Shown: piece by piece, positions 1 to 6,972 of the stretch
Position numbering within the stretch: position 1 is the stretch's first letter
Layout: the number at the start of each line of letters is the position of its first letter
Source: Henriciella sp.
Lineage (GTDB): Bacteria; Pseudomonadota; Alphaproteobacteria; Caulobacterales; Hyphomonadaceae
Direction of reading: 5' to 3'
DNA length: 64,000 nucleotides
Assembly (NCBI GenBank): GCA_013213785.1
Contig: JABSPZ010000005.1
Location: forward strand, 1-64,000
Program-made: the position numbers and the translations under genes
Notes under the pieces: generated by a model
The model's input: the letters and a program-made list of their open reading frames with translations, nothing else
The model's database searches: none
Told to the model about the DNA's origin: nothing

Positions 1-237
1 TTGAGTCAGGTGCGATGAGCCAAAAATCCTCCTTAAGCATAACAACCAAAGTGTCTCACGGTCGCTGAACCGCTACAGGATGGGTTGCGATTCCCGAACT
101 CCATTGTATACTTCACTTGATCGATGGGGATCGACACCCGCCTGAACAGCTCTCAATCGGCACACTCATGCGATCAGCCATCCATTTTTACCTATTAGAG
201 ATGCTTGATCTGAAGTCTTGTGCCTCACTCCGCCAGA

Positions 238-720
238 ATGGAAGCCATGGATAAGTTCACAGAACATTCTCTCTCCGACGCGGAAAATAAGCTCGGCTAT
301 TGCCTTCCAGGTTTTCTCAGGGAGCTGTATCTGACATACGGCAACTCAGCCGATTTTCCGTTGCTGGATCCGGCGCATTTGGTAGCGCTAAACCCAGACA
401 CTGATTTTCCTGGAATCTACGCCCTCTATCCAGATTTAAAGAACACGCCTTCCAAAGATCGGAAATTGGTCACCTCACTCAAGCGAGACGAGATTTCCGG
501 CCTCATGGGGGTTATCCATGAAGGTTGCGGCCACTACACATGTGTTGCGACTTCAGGAATACACCAAGGCAAAATGTATGACGCTGAAGATCTATCAGTC
601 CTGAGTGGATACAAAGTTCGACCAGACGGCATGATAGAGGCCCATTATGGCGAGTCTGAGTTGTCACTGAAGTCTTATCTTCGACGATGGTTAGTATCCG
701 ATACGGCTATTCGGAACTAA
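238..720 (+). CDS. SMI1/KNR4 (SUKH)-like protein
   Basis: A 160-residue protein without signal peptide or membrane segment. The N-terminal stretch ENKLGYCLPGFLRELY followed by TYGN has the Leu-Gly...Leu-Pro...Leu-Tyr...Asn pattern that opens SMI1/KNR4 (SUKH) domains, and the later Gly-rich turn and Tyr-Asp-Ala-Glu-Asp segment also fit. SUKH proteins are often immunity proteins against secreted polymorphic toxins, but no toxin gene is visible here, so a function cannot be assigned. ATG at 238 is used; an in-frame GTG at 220 and an ATG at 247 are alternatives and none has a good ribosome-binding site. The gene is more A+T-rich than the genes from 1.7 kb onward, which suggests recent acquisition. 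Confidence 0.5.
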   Translation: MEAMDKFTEHSLSDAENKLGYCLPGFLRELYLTYGNSADFPLLDPAHLVALNPDTDFPGIYALYPDLKNTPSKDRKLVTSLKRDEISGLMGVIHEGCGHYTCVATSGIHQGKMYDAEDLSVLSGYKVRPDGMIEAHYGESELSLKSYLRRWLVSDTAIRN

Positions 721-759
721 ACAGTGGTTTTCATTGTCTGATTGGGTCCGCTTGCGGAG

Positions 760-1497
760 CTAGTGCATTTGCCCATAAATCTGATCCAGTATTTCGTCCA
801 CCTCTCGTAAGTCATAGGCGGCCCGGGGACCGAGTTTTTGGTACTCTGAACGAAGCCGTTTGAGGTGAAATAAGGCTTGTGGGATGCAGCGACCGCGCTC
901 GCGTACCAGTTCATCCAGTATGATCAAGGTCGTTCCCAACGCATAATTAGCGTTTTCCTCGATCCAAGGGTCTACCTCAGGAATGAATGAGAGCGCCAAG
1001 TCGAGATTCGTATCGTCAATCATGTCGACCAGCTTTTCCATCGTGTATTCATGCTCCCATTCGCCCTCAGCGACATAGTATTCTTTTAGTCGAGATTTCA
1101 TTGGGTGATCGTTGGGTTGATTGACCAATCTTTGAATTGTCGAGTTCGAAGCGATCCTTACCAGTTCGTCGAATAGTGTTTGTGGATCTATGAGCCTTGG
1201 ATCAATCCCAACTGTGTTGTCATAATTCCAGTTATAAGGCTTCCCTGGGAGCTCGAACATCCGCCCATACGGAGATTTTTCCAAGCCAGGAAGCTCGCGT
1301 AGTTTGTGAAGATCGCGAGAGGTCCAAAAGGTCAACTCCAGAGGAGAAGCGGCGTTCAGCGCCAAAAAAACCACCCGACTATCGCTAAACGATATGAAGA
1401 CGCTTTTTGCCTGAGCTCCAGATCCTCGTTTTTTCGAGAAATCGGGATGTTGGGAGAACCGCCTGAACAAAAAATCAAATAGTGGCTCAGTTTGCAT
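760..1497 (-). CDS. Hypothetical protein, 245 aa
   Basis: I do not recognise this family. The 245-residue product is soluble-looking, mixed alpha/beta, with an acidic helical C-terminal half (Trp-Glu-His-Glu-Tyr, Asp-Met-Ile-Asp-Asp, Asp-Glu-Ile-Leu-Asp). It has no signal peptide, membrane helix or obvious catalytic motif. It is convergent with the SUKH-like gene, shares its lower G+C appearance, and the two are separated from rpsU by a hairpin. Its coding status rests on length, an ATG start and the absence of a better frame. Confidence 0.55.
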   Translation of the reverse strand: MQTEPLFDFLFRRFSQHPDFSKKRGSGAQAKSVFISFSDSRVVFLALNAASPLELTFWTSRDLHKLRELPGLEKSPYGRMFELPGKPYNWNYDNTVGIDPRLIDPQTLFDELVRIASNSTIQRLVNQPNDHPMKSRLKEYYVAEGEWEHEYTMEKLVDMIDDTNLDLALSFIPEVDPWIEENANYALGTTLIILDELVRERGRCIPQALFHLKRLRSEYQKLGPRAAYDLREVDEILDQIYGQMH

Positions 1498-1706
1498 CTG
1501 TGAGGCCTCAACAAGTTCACTCTAAACTATTGAGCCCGTCACTCCAATGAATGTGCGGGTTTGTCCATTTTAAATTAGGGATATGCATGAACGAAACGTC
1601 TCGCCAATTCTGGGGTCACCCTCACCCCCCCATTCGACTGCAACTTAAAGTCCCCGCCGCAGATCGCTTTGCGGTACTCGAATAATTATTTTCGGACATA
1701 ACTATG

Positions 1707-1729
1707 CCCCCGCGCCATCGGCACGGGGG
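1707..1729 (-). terminator. Strong hairpin downstream of rpsU
   Basis: CCCCCGCGCC / GGCACGGGGG forms a ten-pair stem (one G-T wobble) around a 3-base loop, 28 bases past the rpsU stop. There is no long T-run on the minus-strand side; on the plus strand it is followed by TTTAATT, so it may act in both directions or simply stabilise the rpsU transcript 3' end. Confidence 0.6.
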
Positions 1730-1756
1730 TTTAATTCGGTCATTCAAGCCTATGGC

Positions 1757-1972
1757 TTAAACGAGGCCCTCACGCTGGGCGCGCTTCCGAGCAAGTTTGC
1801 GAGCGCGGCGCACAGCTTCTGCCTTTTGACGTGCCTTCTTCTCAGATGGCTTCTCAAAATAAGTGCGAGATTTCATTTCACGGAACAGACCTTCGCGCTG
1901 CATCTTCTTCTTAAGGGCGCGTAGGGCTTGTTCGACATTGTTGTCGCGAACGGTAATCTGAATAATGGTCAA
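1757..1972 (-). CDS. rpsU: 30S ribosomal protein S21
   Basis: Small-subunit protein that sits near the anti-Shine-Dalgarno end of 16S rRNA and assists initiation. The 71-residue sequence has the family hallmarks: N-terminal beta strand with [15 protein letters not shown], then a highly basic C-terminal helix rich in Lys/Arg/Ala ([19 protein letters not shown]). Length is normal for the alphaproteobacterial form. A GGAG ribosome-binding site lies a few bases before the ATG. It is divergent from the COQ9 gene, an arrangement familiar from alphaproteobacteria, and is followed by a stable hairpin. Confidence 0.97.
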   Translation of the reverse strand: MTIIQITVRDNNVEQALRALKKKMQREGLFREMKSRTYFEKPSEKKARQKAEAVRRARKLARKRAQREGLV

Positions 1973-2089
1973 CTCTCCATAAAGGGTCGGGGCAGCAGGG
2001 CTGCAGATGTGCGGTTGTGGCCTATAGGGCCGTGATCAAGCCGCGCCTATAACATGTGGATATCGCCTTGCCTATCCCCGGAGTCAGAT

Positions 2090-2725
2090 ATGTCGACACC
2101 TTCACAAATCCTGCGTGATCGCTGGCTTGAAGCGCTCTTGCCGCGCGTTGGCGAAACGGGTTGGACCATGGTGGCGGCCAAGCAAGCGGCACGGGAGATC
2201 GAGCTCACGGCTGGCGAGCAAGCATTGGCTGCGCCAAATGGTGTTTCCGATCTGATTGATCGCTTTATCGACCGCGCCGTCGATGAGGCGCTGGTCAACT
2301 TATCCTCAGAAACGCTCGCAACATTGCGGACCCATGAACGCGTTTCAGCAGGGCTCAAAGCTTGGTTGGATGCGCTCGAGCCACATCGAGATGCCGTCCG
2401 CAAAGCTGCAGGACACGGTTTGTTGCCTTGGGGCGCAGGCGCAGCTGCGAAACGCGTTTGGTCAATTGCCGATGCGATTTGGGAAGCGGCAGGTGACATG
2501 GCGACGGATTATAATCGCCAGACCAAGCGCGCTCTCCTGAGTGCTGTTATTCCGAGGGTCGTCTTGTACTGGCTCGAACAGCCGGACCCTGAACGGGTTC
2601 AGCGCTTCATAGAAATGCGTCTTCAGGAGGCTATGAAACTTGGCCAGGCTGGCGGTAAGATCTTGGGTCCTGTTTTGGACTTTGCCGAACGCGTACGAAG
2701 CCGCCGCGAAGCGCGCGATCTGTAG
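2090..2725 (+). CDS. COQ9 family protein
   Basis: 211 residues related to COQ9, the lipid-binding accessory protein of ubiquinone synthesis that presents the quinone precursor to the C6 hydroxylase (COQ7/UbiF step). Its TetR-like all-helical fold shows in the helical N-terminus (RDRWLEALLPRVGETGWT), and the C-terminal segments LPWGAGAAAKRVWSIADAIWEAAGD and DYNRQTKRALL are the conserved lipid-binding core. The ATG at 2090 is preferred over the one at 2054, because the upstream 12 residues do not resemble the family N-terminus. A UbiH/COQ6-type hydroxylase is also encoded in this window. Confidence 0.85.
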   Translation: MSTPSQILRDRWLEALLPRVGETGWTMVAAKQAAREIELTAGEQALAAPNGVSDLIDRFIDRAVDEALVNLSSETLATLRTHERVSAGLKAWLDALEPHRDAVRKAAGHGLLPWGAGAAAKRVWSIADAIWEAAGDMATDYNRQTKRALLSAVIPRVVLYWLEQPDPERVQRFIEMRLQEAMKLGQAGGKILGPVLDFAERVRSRREARDL

Positions 2726-2817
2726 CTGCGATTACAATTCTCCGCCCAGCAGTTGCAAAAGGATCAAACAGAGGTCTACAAGAATAGACCGTGCAACTTG
2801 GGGGTTTGGGAGAGAGT

Positions 2818-3435
2818 ATGCCGCGGCCGGCCGGTGTTCGTAATCACGATTTTGAAGCCAAGAAGACTGCGCTCCTAGACGCATTGTCGGAATTCGCGTT
2901 GAACGATGATCTTCGTCGTCCATCTCTGCGACAGTTTGCGATTGCGGCGAAAGCGTCAGAGCCAACCCTGCGCCATTATTTCAAAGACCGACAAGGATTG
3001 GTGATTGCGATCCTGCAGCACATTCATTTGCGAGCGATCCCGCTCTGGGATGTGATTGCGACCGGGGCTACTGACACAGCGACCGCGGTTCAAGAGTATT
3101 TTCGCGTAACCGAAGCCGGACTCACGCATGGCGGGTTCGCCCGCGCGCATGCGTTTGGAATCATTGAAGGGATGGCGGATGAAAAGGTGGGCCAGGCCTA
3201 TCTCGAATTTCTGCTTGATCCCGCGTTGAAAGCGGTCGCCGACAAGATGGATGCGACGCCCGGAAAGCCCGAAACGGAAAACGAGCGCCGCGCCTCCGCC
3301 TTTATGATGCTGTCCCCGATCTTGGTGATGACACTGCATCAGCAATTGCTCGGTGGGAAAGAGGCGTCGCCTGTCGACTCACAAGGCTTCTTGAAACTGA
3401 TGCAGGGCTGGCTCGCCTCAGGCCTCAGCCAGTAG
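2818..3435 (+). CDS. TetR family transcriptional regulator
   Basis: 205-residue one-component regulator. Residues roughly 20-60 form the TetR DNA-binding domain, with the recognition helix in SEPTLRHYFKDRQGLV, the usual 'leads to Y-F-x-D/N-K-x-x-L' pattern. The remaining C-terminal half is an all-helical ligand-binding/dimerisation domain with no recognisable specificity. GAGAGAGT precedes the chosen ATG; an upstream in-frame ATG at 2791 would add an unlikely glycine-rich leader. The 3' end overlaps the convergent threonine aldolase gene by 18 bases. Targets are unknown. Confidence 0.88.
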   Translation: MPRPAGVRNHDFEAKKTALLDALSEFALNDDLRRPSLRQFAIAAKASEPTLRHYFKDRQGLVIAILQHIHLRAIPLWDVIATGATDTATAVQEYFRVTEAGLTHGGFARAHAFGIIEGMADEKVGQAYLEFLLDPALKAVADKMDATPGKPETENERRASAFMMLSPILVMTLHQQLLGGKEASPVDSQGFLKLMQGWLASGLSQ

Positions 3436-4446
3436 ATCGCGCAACGCGTCCAGATCAGATTGCGGCGTCGCCCAACTACAAACAAAACGGTAGGATCCGC
3501 CCGGCCACGGATAGCATTTCACACCGGCTTGCTGAACCTTTGCTTCGATCGCTGGCGGCAGCACCGCAAAGACTTCATTCCCATCTGTTGGATACGCCAG
3601 TGATACGCCGGGCTGCGCGCAGAGAAGATTGGCGAGCGTCTTAGCGGAGCTGTTGGCTTGTTTGGCGAGCTCCAACCAAAGGCCGCCATCAAGCATTGCT
3701 GTCGCTTGCGCCGCTAGGAAACGCATCTTTGGCGGCATATGCCCTGATCGTTTGGCGCGCGCCTTTAGGGCGTCGAATTGCTGGCGCATCTGGCCAAACA
3801 GAATGATGATTTCGCATCCAATTGCGCCGGTCTTCGTGAGACCAAATGTCAGAACATCTACCCCAGCTTTCCAACTCATTTCCGCAGGCGTTGCACCCGT
3901 ATGGGCAAGTGCGTTCGCCAATCGCGCACCATCAAGATGCACGTTTAAGCCCTCTGCCTTCGCCAAAGCGGCATAGTGCGTGATCGTATCGACCGAATAG
4001 GCCGTGCCGCATTCGGTGAGATTGGTCAGAGAAAGCGTCTCGAGCGGTGTTTCATGTACGAAGCTTGGATTGTTCTGAGCGAGCGCATCTCGAAGGGCGG
4101 TTTCATCGATTTGTGCTCCGTGCCCGGGTAGGAGGCGAAGCTTTGCGCCGCCACTAAAGAATTCAGGCGCGCCGCGCTCATCGCGCTCAATATGAGCCTC
4201 TTCATGGCACGCGATCGCGCCAATCGATGAGCACATAATAGACAAAGCGAGCGCATTCGACGCTGTTCCACTGGCGCAGATCCAGAAATCAAAATCATTT
4301 GTCTCAAAAGTATCCGCCAGCAGGTTGCGCACGCGGGCCGTCACGTCGTCGGCACCATAGCTCGAGGCGCTGCCTGTATTCACTGCAGCGATCGCTTCAA
4401 TGACGCTAGGATGAGCCGGCGCGGTCGTGTCAGACGCAAAATCCAT
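3418..4446 (-). CDS. Threonine aldolase, PLP-dependent
   Basis: 342-residue aldolase of the beta-eliminating-lyase/threonine aldolase family, expected to cleave L-threonine or allo-threonine to glycine and acetaldehyde. Visible landmarks are the N-terminal FASDTTAPAHPSV, the HLDGARLANA segment carrying the PLP-pyridine Asp, and the Schiff-base lysine in FGLTKTGA (usually T/S-K-N-G). Length matches the low-specificity enzymes. It lies four bases upstream of nothing on its own strand but directly follows the SDR gene (3-base gap), so the two are probably co-transcribed. Confidence 0.88.
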   Translation of the reverse strand: MDFASDTTAPAHPSVIEAIAAVNTGSASSYGADDVTARVRNLLADTFETNDFDFWICASGTASNALALSIMCSSIGAIACHEEAHIERDERGAPEFFSGGAKLRLLPGHGAQIDETALRDALAQNNPSFVHETPLETLSLTNLTECGTAYSVDTITHYAALAKAEGLNVHLDGARLANALAHTGATPAEMSWKAGVDVLTFGLTKTGAIGCEIIILFGQMRQQFDALKARAKRSGHMPPKMRFLAAQATAMLDGGLWLELAKQANSSAKTLANLLCAQPGVSLAYPTDGNEVFAVLPPAIEAKVQQAGVKCYPWPGGSYRFVCSWATPQSDLDALRDLLAEA

Positions 4447-4449
4447 GAC

Positions 4450-5220
4450 TTAAAGCATGACGTCCGGAGTTTGCCACATCAAGTGTTGCCCGCCATCGCT
4501 CGCAATCAACTGTCCTGTGATGCTGTCAGCCTCAATGAGGTAGCGCAGTGTTTTGACGATCTCACCCGGGTTTGAGCCTTTCTGGGTGAGGGTCGCCTGT
4601 GCCTCAGCCGCAAACTCGCCGGGCGCCTGGTGGACATTTTCAAGCGTCGGTCCCGGGCCAATCCCATTGACGCGAATGTTTGGCGCGAAGGACTGCGCTA
4701 TTGTCCGCGTCGCGGTCCAGAGCGCTGATTTAGAGAGTGTATAGGTAAAGAAGAGCGGGTTGAGCTTCAGCACCCGCATATCAATCATATTGACGATTAA
4801 GCCCGCCTCATCCTCTGGAAGCGCCCGCGCGAAATGCTGCGCGAGCAAAACCGGTGCGCGAAAGTTTGGGCCCATATGGAAATCCCAATTGTCGCGCGTG
4901 TGCTCGATTGCTGTGTCGTCTTCAAAGGTCGACGCAGAATTGACCAGTAGCGTAAGCGGACCCCCAAGGGCTTCCTGCGCCGCGCGCTCAAGCGTTGCTG
5001 TTTGTTCTTCGTTTGCGAGATCGGCCTGGACCAGTTCTGCGCGTCCGCCCGCGGCTCTAATTGCAGCAGCTGTGGCCTCGGCGCCGGTCTTAGATCCGCG
5101 ATAATGGACCGCAACGGACCAATCATCTTCGCCGAGTGCTTCCGCCATGGCTTTGCCAAGCCGAGCGCCCGCCCCGGTGACCAGGGCGCGCTTTGGTCCT
5201 TCAGAAACACGAATAGCCAT
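4450..5220 (-). CDS. SDR oxidoreductase, pteridine-reductase/FolM-like
   Basis: 256-residue short-chain dehydrogenase. The coenzyme loop TGAGARLGKA contains the TGxxxRxG variant typical of pteridine reductases and FolM rather than the classical TGxxxGxG. The catalytic triad is also of that kind: Asp147, Tyr160 and Lys164 (TYTLSKSAL), with Asp in the place of the usual Ser and the same 13-residue Asp-Tyr spacing known for trypanosomatid PTR1. An NADPH-dependent dihydromonapterin or dihydropteridine reductase role is therefore likely but unproven. It sits just upstream of the threonine aldolase; the two products could share one-carbon/pteridine metabolism. Confidence 0.75.
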   Translation of the reverse strand: MAIRVSEGPKRALVTGAGARLGKAMAEALGEDDWSVAVHYRGSKTGAEATAAAIRAAGGRAELVQADLANEEQTATLERAAQEALGGPLTLLVNSASTFEDDTAIEHTRDNWDFHMGPNFRAPVLLAQHFARALPEDEAGLIVNMIDMRVLKLNPLFFTYTLSKSALWTATRTIAQSFAPNIRVNGIGPGPTLENVHQAPGEFAAEAQATLTQKGSNPGEIVKTLRYLIEADSITGQLIASDGGQHLMWQTPDVML

Positions 5221-5296
5221 AAGTGTCCTCTCCGCTCAAATAGCGCCGGACATTAGCAATAAGCCGGATTAATGATGTGGCGCTCTCGCGTCGCTT

Positions 5297-5383
5297 TTAG
5301 TCGAGGCGACGAAAATCGATAAGATTCAAGATTGCGAATACTGCGACAGTTGCGAGAATGGCCCAGACAGATGCGTGGATCAT
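5297..5383 (-). CDS. Possible 28-aa membrane miniprotein
   Basis: A short frame in an otherwise empty gap encodes 28 residues: one hydrophobic helix (VWAILATVAVFAILNLI) capped by a basic tail (DFRRLD). ATG start and TAA stop are clear; the ribosome-binding site is weak (AAGGGCTG). The single-span pattern with positive residues at the end resembles real bacterial membrane miniproteins, but chance cannot be excluded at this length. Confidence 0.35.
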   Translation of the reverse strand: MIHASVWAILATVAVFAILNLIDFRRLD

Positions 5384-5472
5384 GATGACAGCCCTTTGAA
5401 AATCTGGCGTCGTGTTAAACGGTCTTTGCTGATTTGGCGAGCCCTATTTGCCAGAACAAAAGGAAGCACCCT

Positions 5473-5934
5473 TTGATTGATCTTCGCAAGCACCTTTTTC
5501 GGACTTGGTTTCGGCTATCCCGTCCGATGACTTTGGGGGTCCGAGCCGCGGTAAAAAATGAAGCTGGCGAGGTTCTTCTTGTCCGCCACACCTATGTCAA
5601 AGGTCTTTACTTTCCGGGTGGCGGCGTCGAGCGCGGCGAAACGGTTGTGACCTCGCTCGGCCGAGAACTTGAGGAAGAGGCGGGCGTTCGTCTCACTGGA
5701 GCGCCAAGCTGGGTCGGAATTTTCTCAAACCACCGCGTCATGAAAAATGACCATGTCTGCTTCTACACGGTCGAGGCTTCAGATTGGGAGAGCACTGGGA
5801 TCAATCCGATCGGGCGGGAAATTTCTGAAATCATCTGGTGTGATCCGAACAGTCCGCCGGATGATGTCACGCCGGGTACGCTTCGGCGCCTCCGCGAAAT
5901 GGTGAATGGTGGTGCCCCCGAAGTCTATTGGTAA
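5473..5934 (+). CDS. NUDIX hydrolase
   Basis: 153-residue pyrophosphohydrolase acting on a nucleoside-diphosphate-linked substrate that cannot be predicted. The complete Nudix box GX5EX7REUXEEXGU is present (GGVERGETVVTSLGRELEEE then AGV), so the metal-binding glutamates are intact. The N-terminus LFRTWFRLSRPMTLGVRA is typical of a small alphaproteobacterial subgroup. The TTG at 5473 is chosen because AGGAAG stands six bases before it; a further TTG at 5434 lacks a site. The gene is convergent with a possible 32-aa frame. Confidence 0.87.
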   Translation: MIDLRKHLFRTWFRLSRPMTLGVRAAVKNEAGEVLLVRHTYVKGLYFPGGGVERGETVVTSLGRELEEEAGVRLTGAPSWVGIFSNHRVMKNDHVCFYTVEASDWESTGINPIGREISEIIWCDPNSPPDDVTPGTLRRLREMVNGGAPEVYW

Positions 5935-5937
5935 CGG

Positions 5938-6036
5938 CTAGCTCTCTGCGAACGCGAAGACGGCAGGTAAGGCCATGAATGCCAGAGCGGCCAGTATTAA
6001 GAGTATCGGAGCGAATCGTTGCCAGATCTGTTTCAT
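5938..6036 (-). CDS. Possible 32-aa membrane or exported miniprotein
   Basis: ATG-to-TAG frame of 32 residues starting MKQIWQRF, followed by a hydrophobic stretch of about 20 residues (APILLILAALAFMALPAVFA) and a short polar tail (FAES). It reads like a signal-anchor or a lone signal peptide. It stops three bases beyond the convergent NUDIX stop codon. No strong ribosome-binding site is visible, so coding status is uncertain. Confidence 0.3.
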   Translation of the reverse strand: MKQIWQRFAPILLILAALAFMALPAVFAFAES

Positions 6037-6229
6037 GGATCTGGTTAGACCCGCCAAACAGGGCGTGATTGCGGATCAGATCGCGGCACAATTTTGACGG
6101 GAAATTTAAGTGCGCTTTAACGCCTTTGTGAAAGAAAGTCTCAGCGGAGCAGACTTCCTAGATCTGAGCCGCCAAAAGCAGGAAAACGGCGCATCGTCCC
6201 ACTCCCCCTGATGCTGCTGACACGGAATG

Positions 6230-6262
6230 AAACGGCCGCGCTATGATTTAGCGTGGCCGTTT
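6230..6262 (-). terminator. pgsA terminator overlapping its stop codon
   Basis: A 14-pair stem (one G-T pair) with a 5-base loop; the pgsA TAA lies at the loop edge. On the minus strand the 3' arm ends GTTTCATT, a short U-rich tail. A good candidate for intrinsic termination of pgsA. Confidence 0.7.
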
Positions 6263-6796
6263 TACGTCTGCGAGGATCGCGCCGAGATAGAGCCCAAGCG
6301 TATAGACAGACAGCGCCGCTGCGACCCAAACCAGTACGGTCCCTGCATGCATAATTAGCGCACTGCTAAACGGCGCGGCGAGCAAGAGTGCTGCGATCCC
6401 CACCATTTCAAGCGCCGTTTTCCACTTCGCGAGTTGGGAGACGGGCATCTCAATATTCGGGAATAGGCGCAGAATCGTAGCGATTGTGTCGCGCAGGATA
6501 ATAACAGCCGTGGGGATAAGAAGGATCCACTGGCCGCCAGCCAGCAGAGTCAGTGCGACCAAAGCCAGCCCGACCAAAAGCTTGTCGGCGACCGGGTCGA
6601 GGAATGCCCCGAATTTACTAACTGCATCAAAGCGCCGTGCCGCCCAGCCATCTACAAAGTCCGTCAGTGCGACCAGGATAAATGCCAAGACCGGTAAGAA
6701 TGATCCAGCGGGCAGTTTTAGAATGAGCCACGCAACACCTCCCGCAAGAAGGCAGCGAGCAATCGTGAGCGTGTTGGGCAGCCACTTGAGAGACAT
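6248..6796 (-). CDS. pgsA: CDP-diacylglycerol-glycerol-3-phosphate 3-phosphatidyltransferase
   Basis: Inner-membrane enzyme that makes phosphatidylglycerol phosphate, the committed step to phosphatidylglycerol. The 182-residue protein contains the full CDP-alcohol phosphotransferase signature DG(x2)AR(x8)G(x3)D(x3)D, beginning at VDGWAARRFD and ending at FLDPVAD, so all metal-binding aspartates are present. Several hydrophobic segments flank it. The ATG at 6796 is preceded by AAGGA at proper spacing; a start further upstream would add a charged, non-homologous leader. Divergent from the GGDEF-EAL gene. Confidence 0.93.
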   Translation of the reverse strand: MSLKWLPNTLTIARCLLAGGVAWLILKLPAGSFLPVLAFILVALTDFVDGWAARRFDAVSKFGAFLDPVADKLLVGLALVALTLLAGGQWILLIPTAVIILRDTIATILRLFPNIEMPVSQLAKWKTALEMVGIAALLLAAPFSSALIMHAGTVLVWVAAALSVYTLGLYLGAILADVKRPR

Positions 6797-6972
6797 TCGG
6801 AGTTCCTTGTTCCGGCAGGGATAGAGTGTGCCGTTGCCATGGTCTAGGCGGTGTCTGCGAGAGATAATCAAGCCAACTCAATGCGGAGAAAATTATAGTT
6901 TAGGTTGAATTTGCTCCAAAATTGCGCGGACAGTTTGGAGTGACCTTCATCATATTCAGCTAGGCCTGCGGC

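Noticed and set aside
717-914. Short minus-strand frame of 65 codons
   Set aside because: Lies fully inside the 245-aa gene in another frame and shows no family likeness.
5434-5472. Longer NUDIX N-terminus from an earlier TTG
   Set aside because: No ribosome-binding site and the residues do not resemble the family start; the TTG at 5473 follows AGGAAG.
6141-6329. 62-codon minus-strand frame next to pgsA
   Set aside because: Overlaps the pgsA 3' end and terminator and has no coding features.
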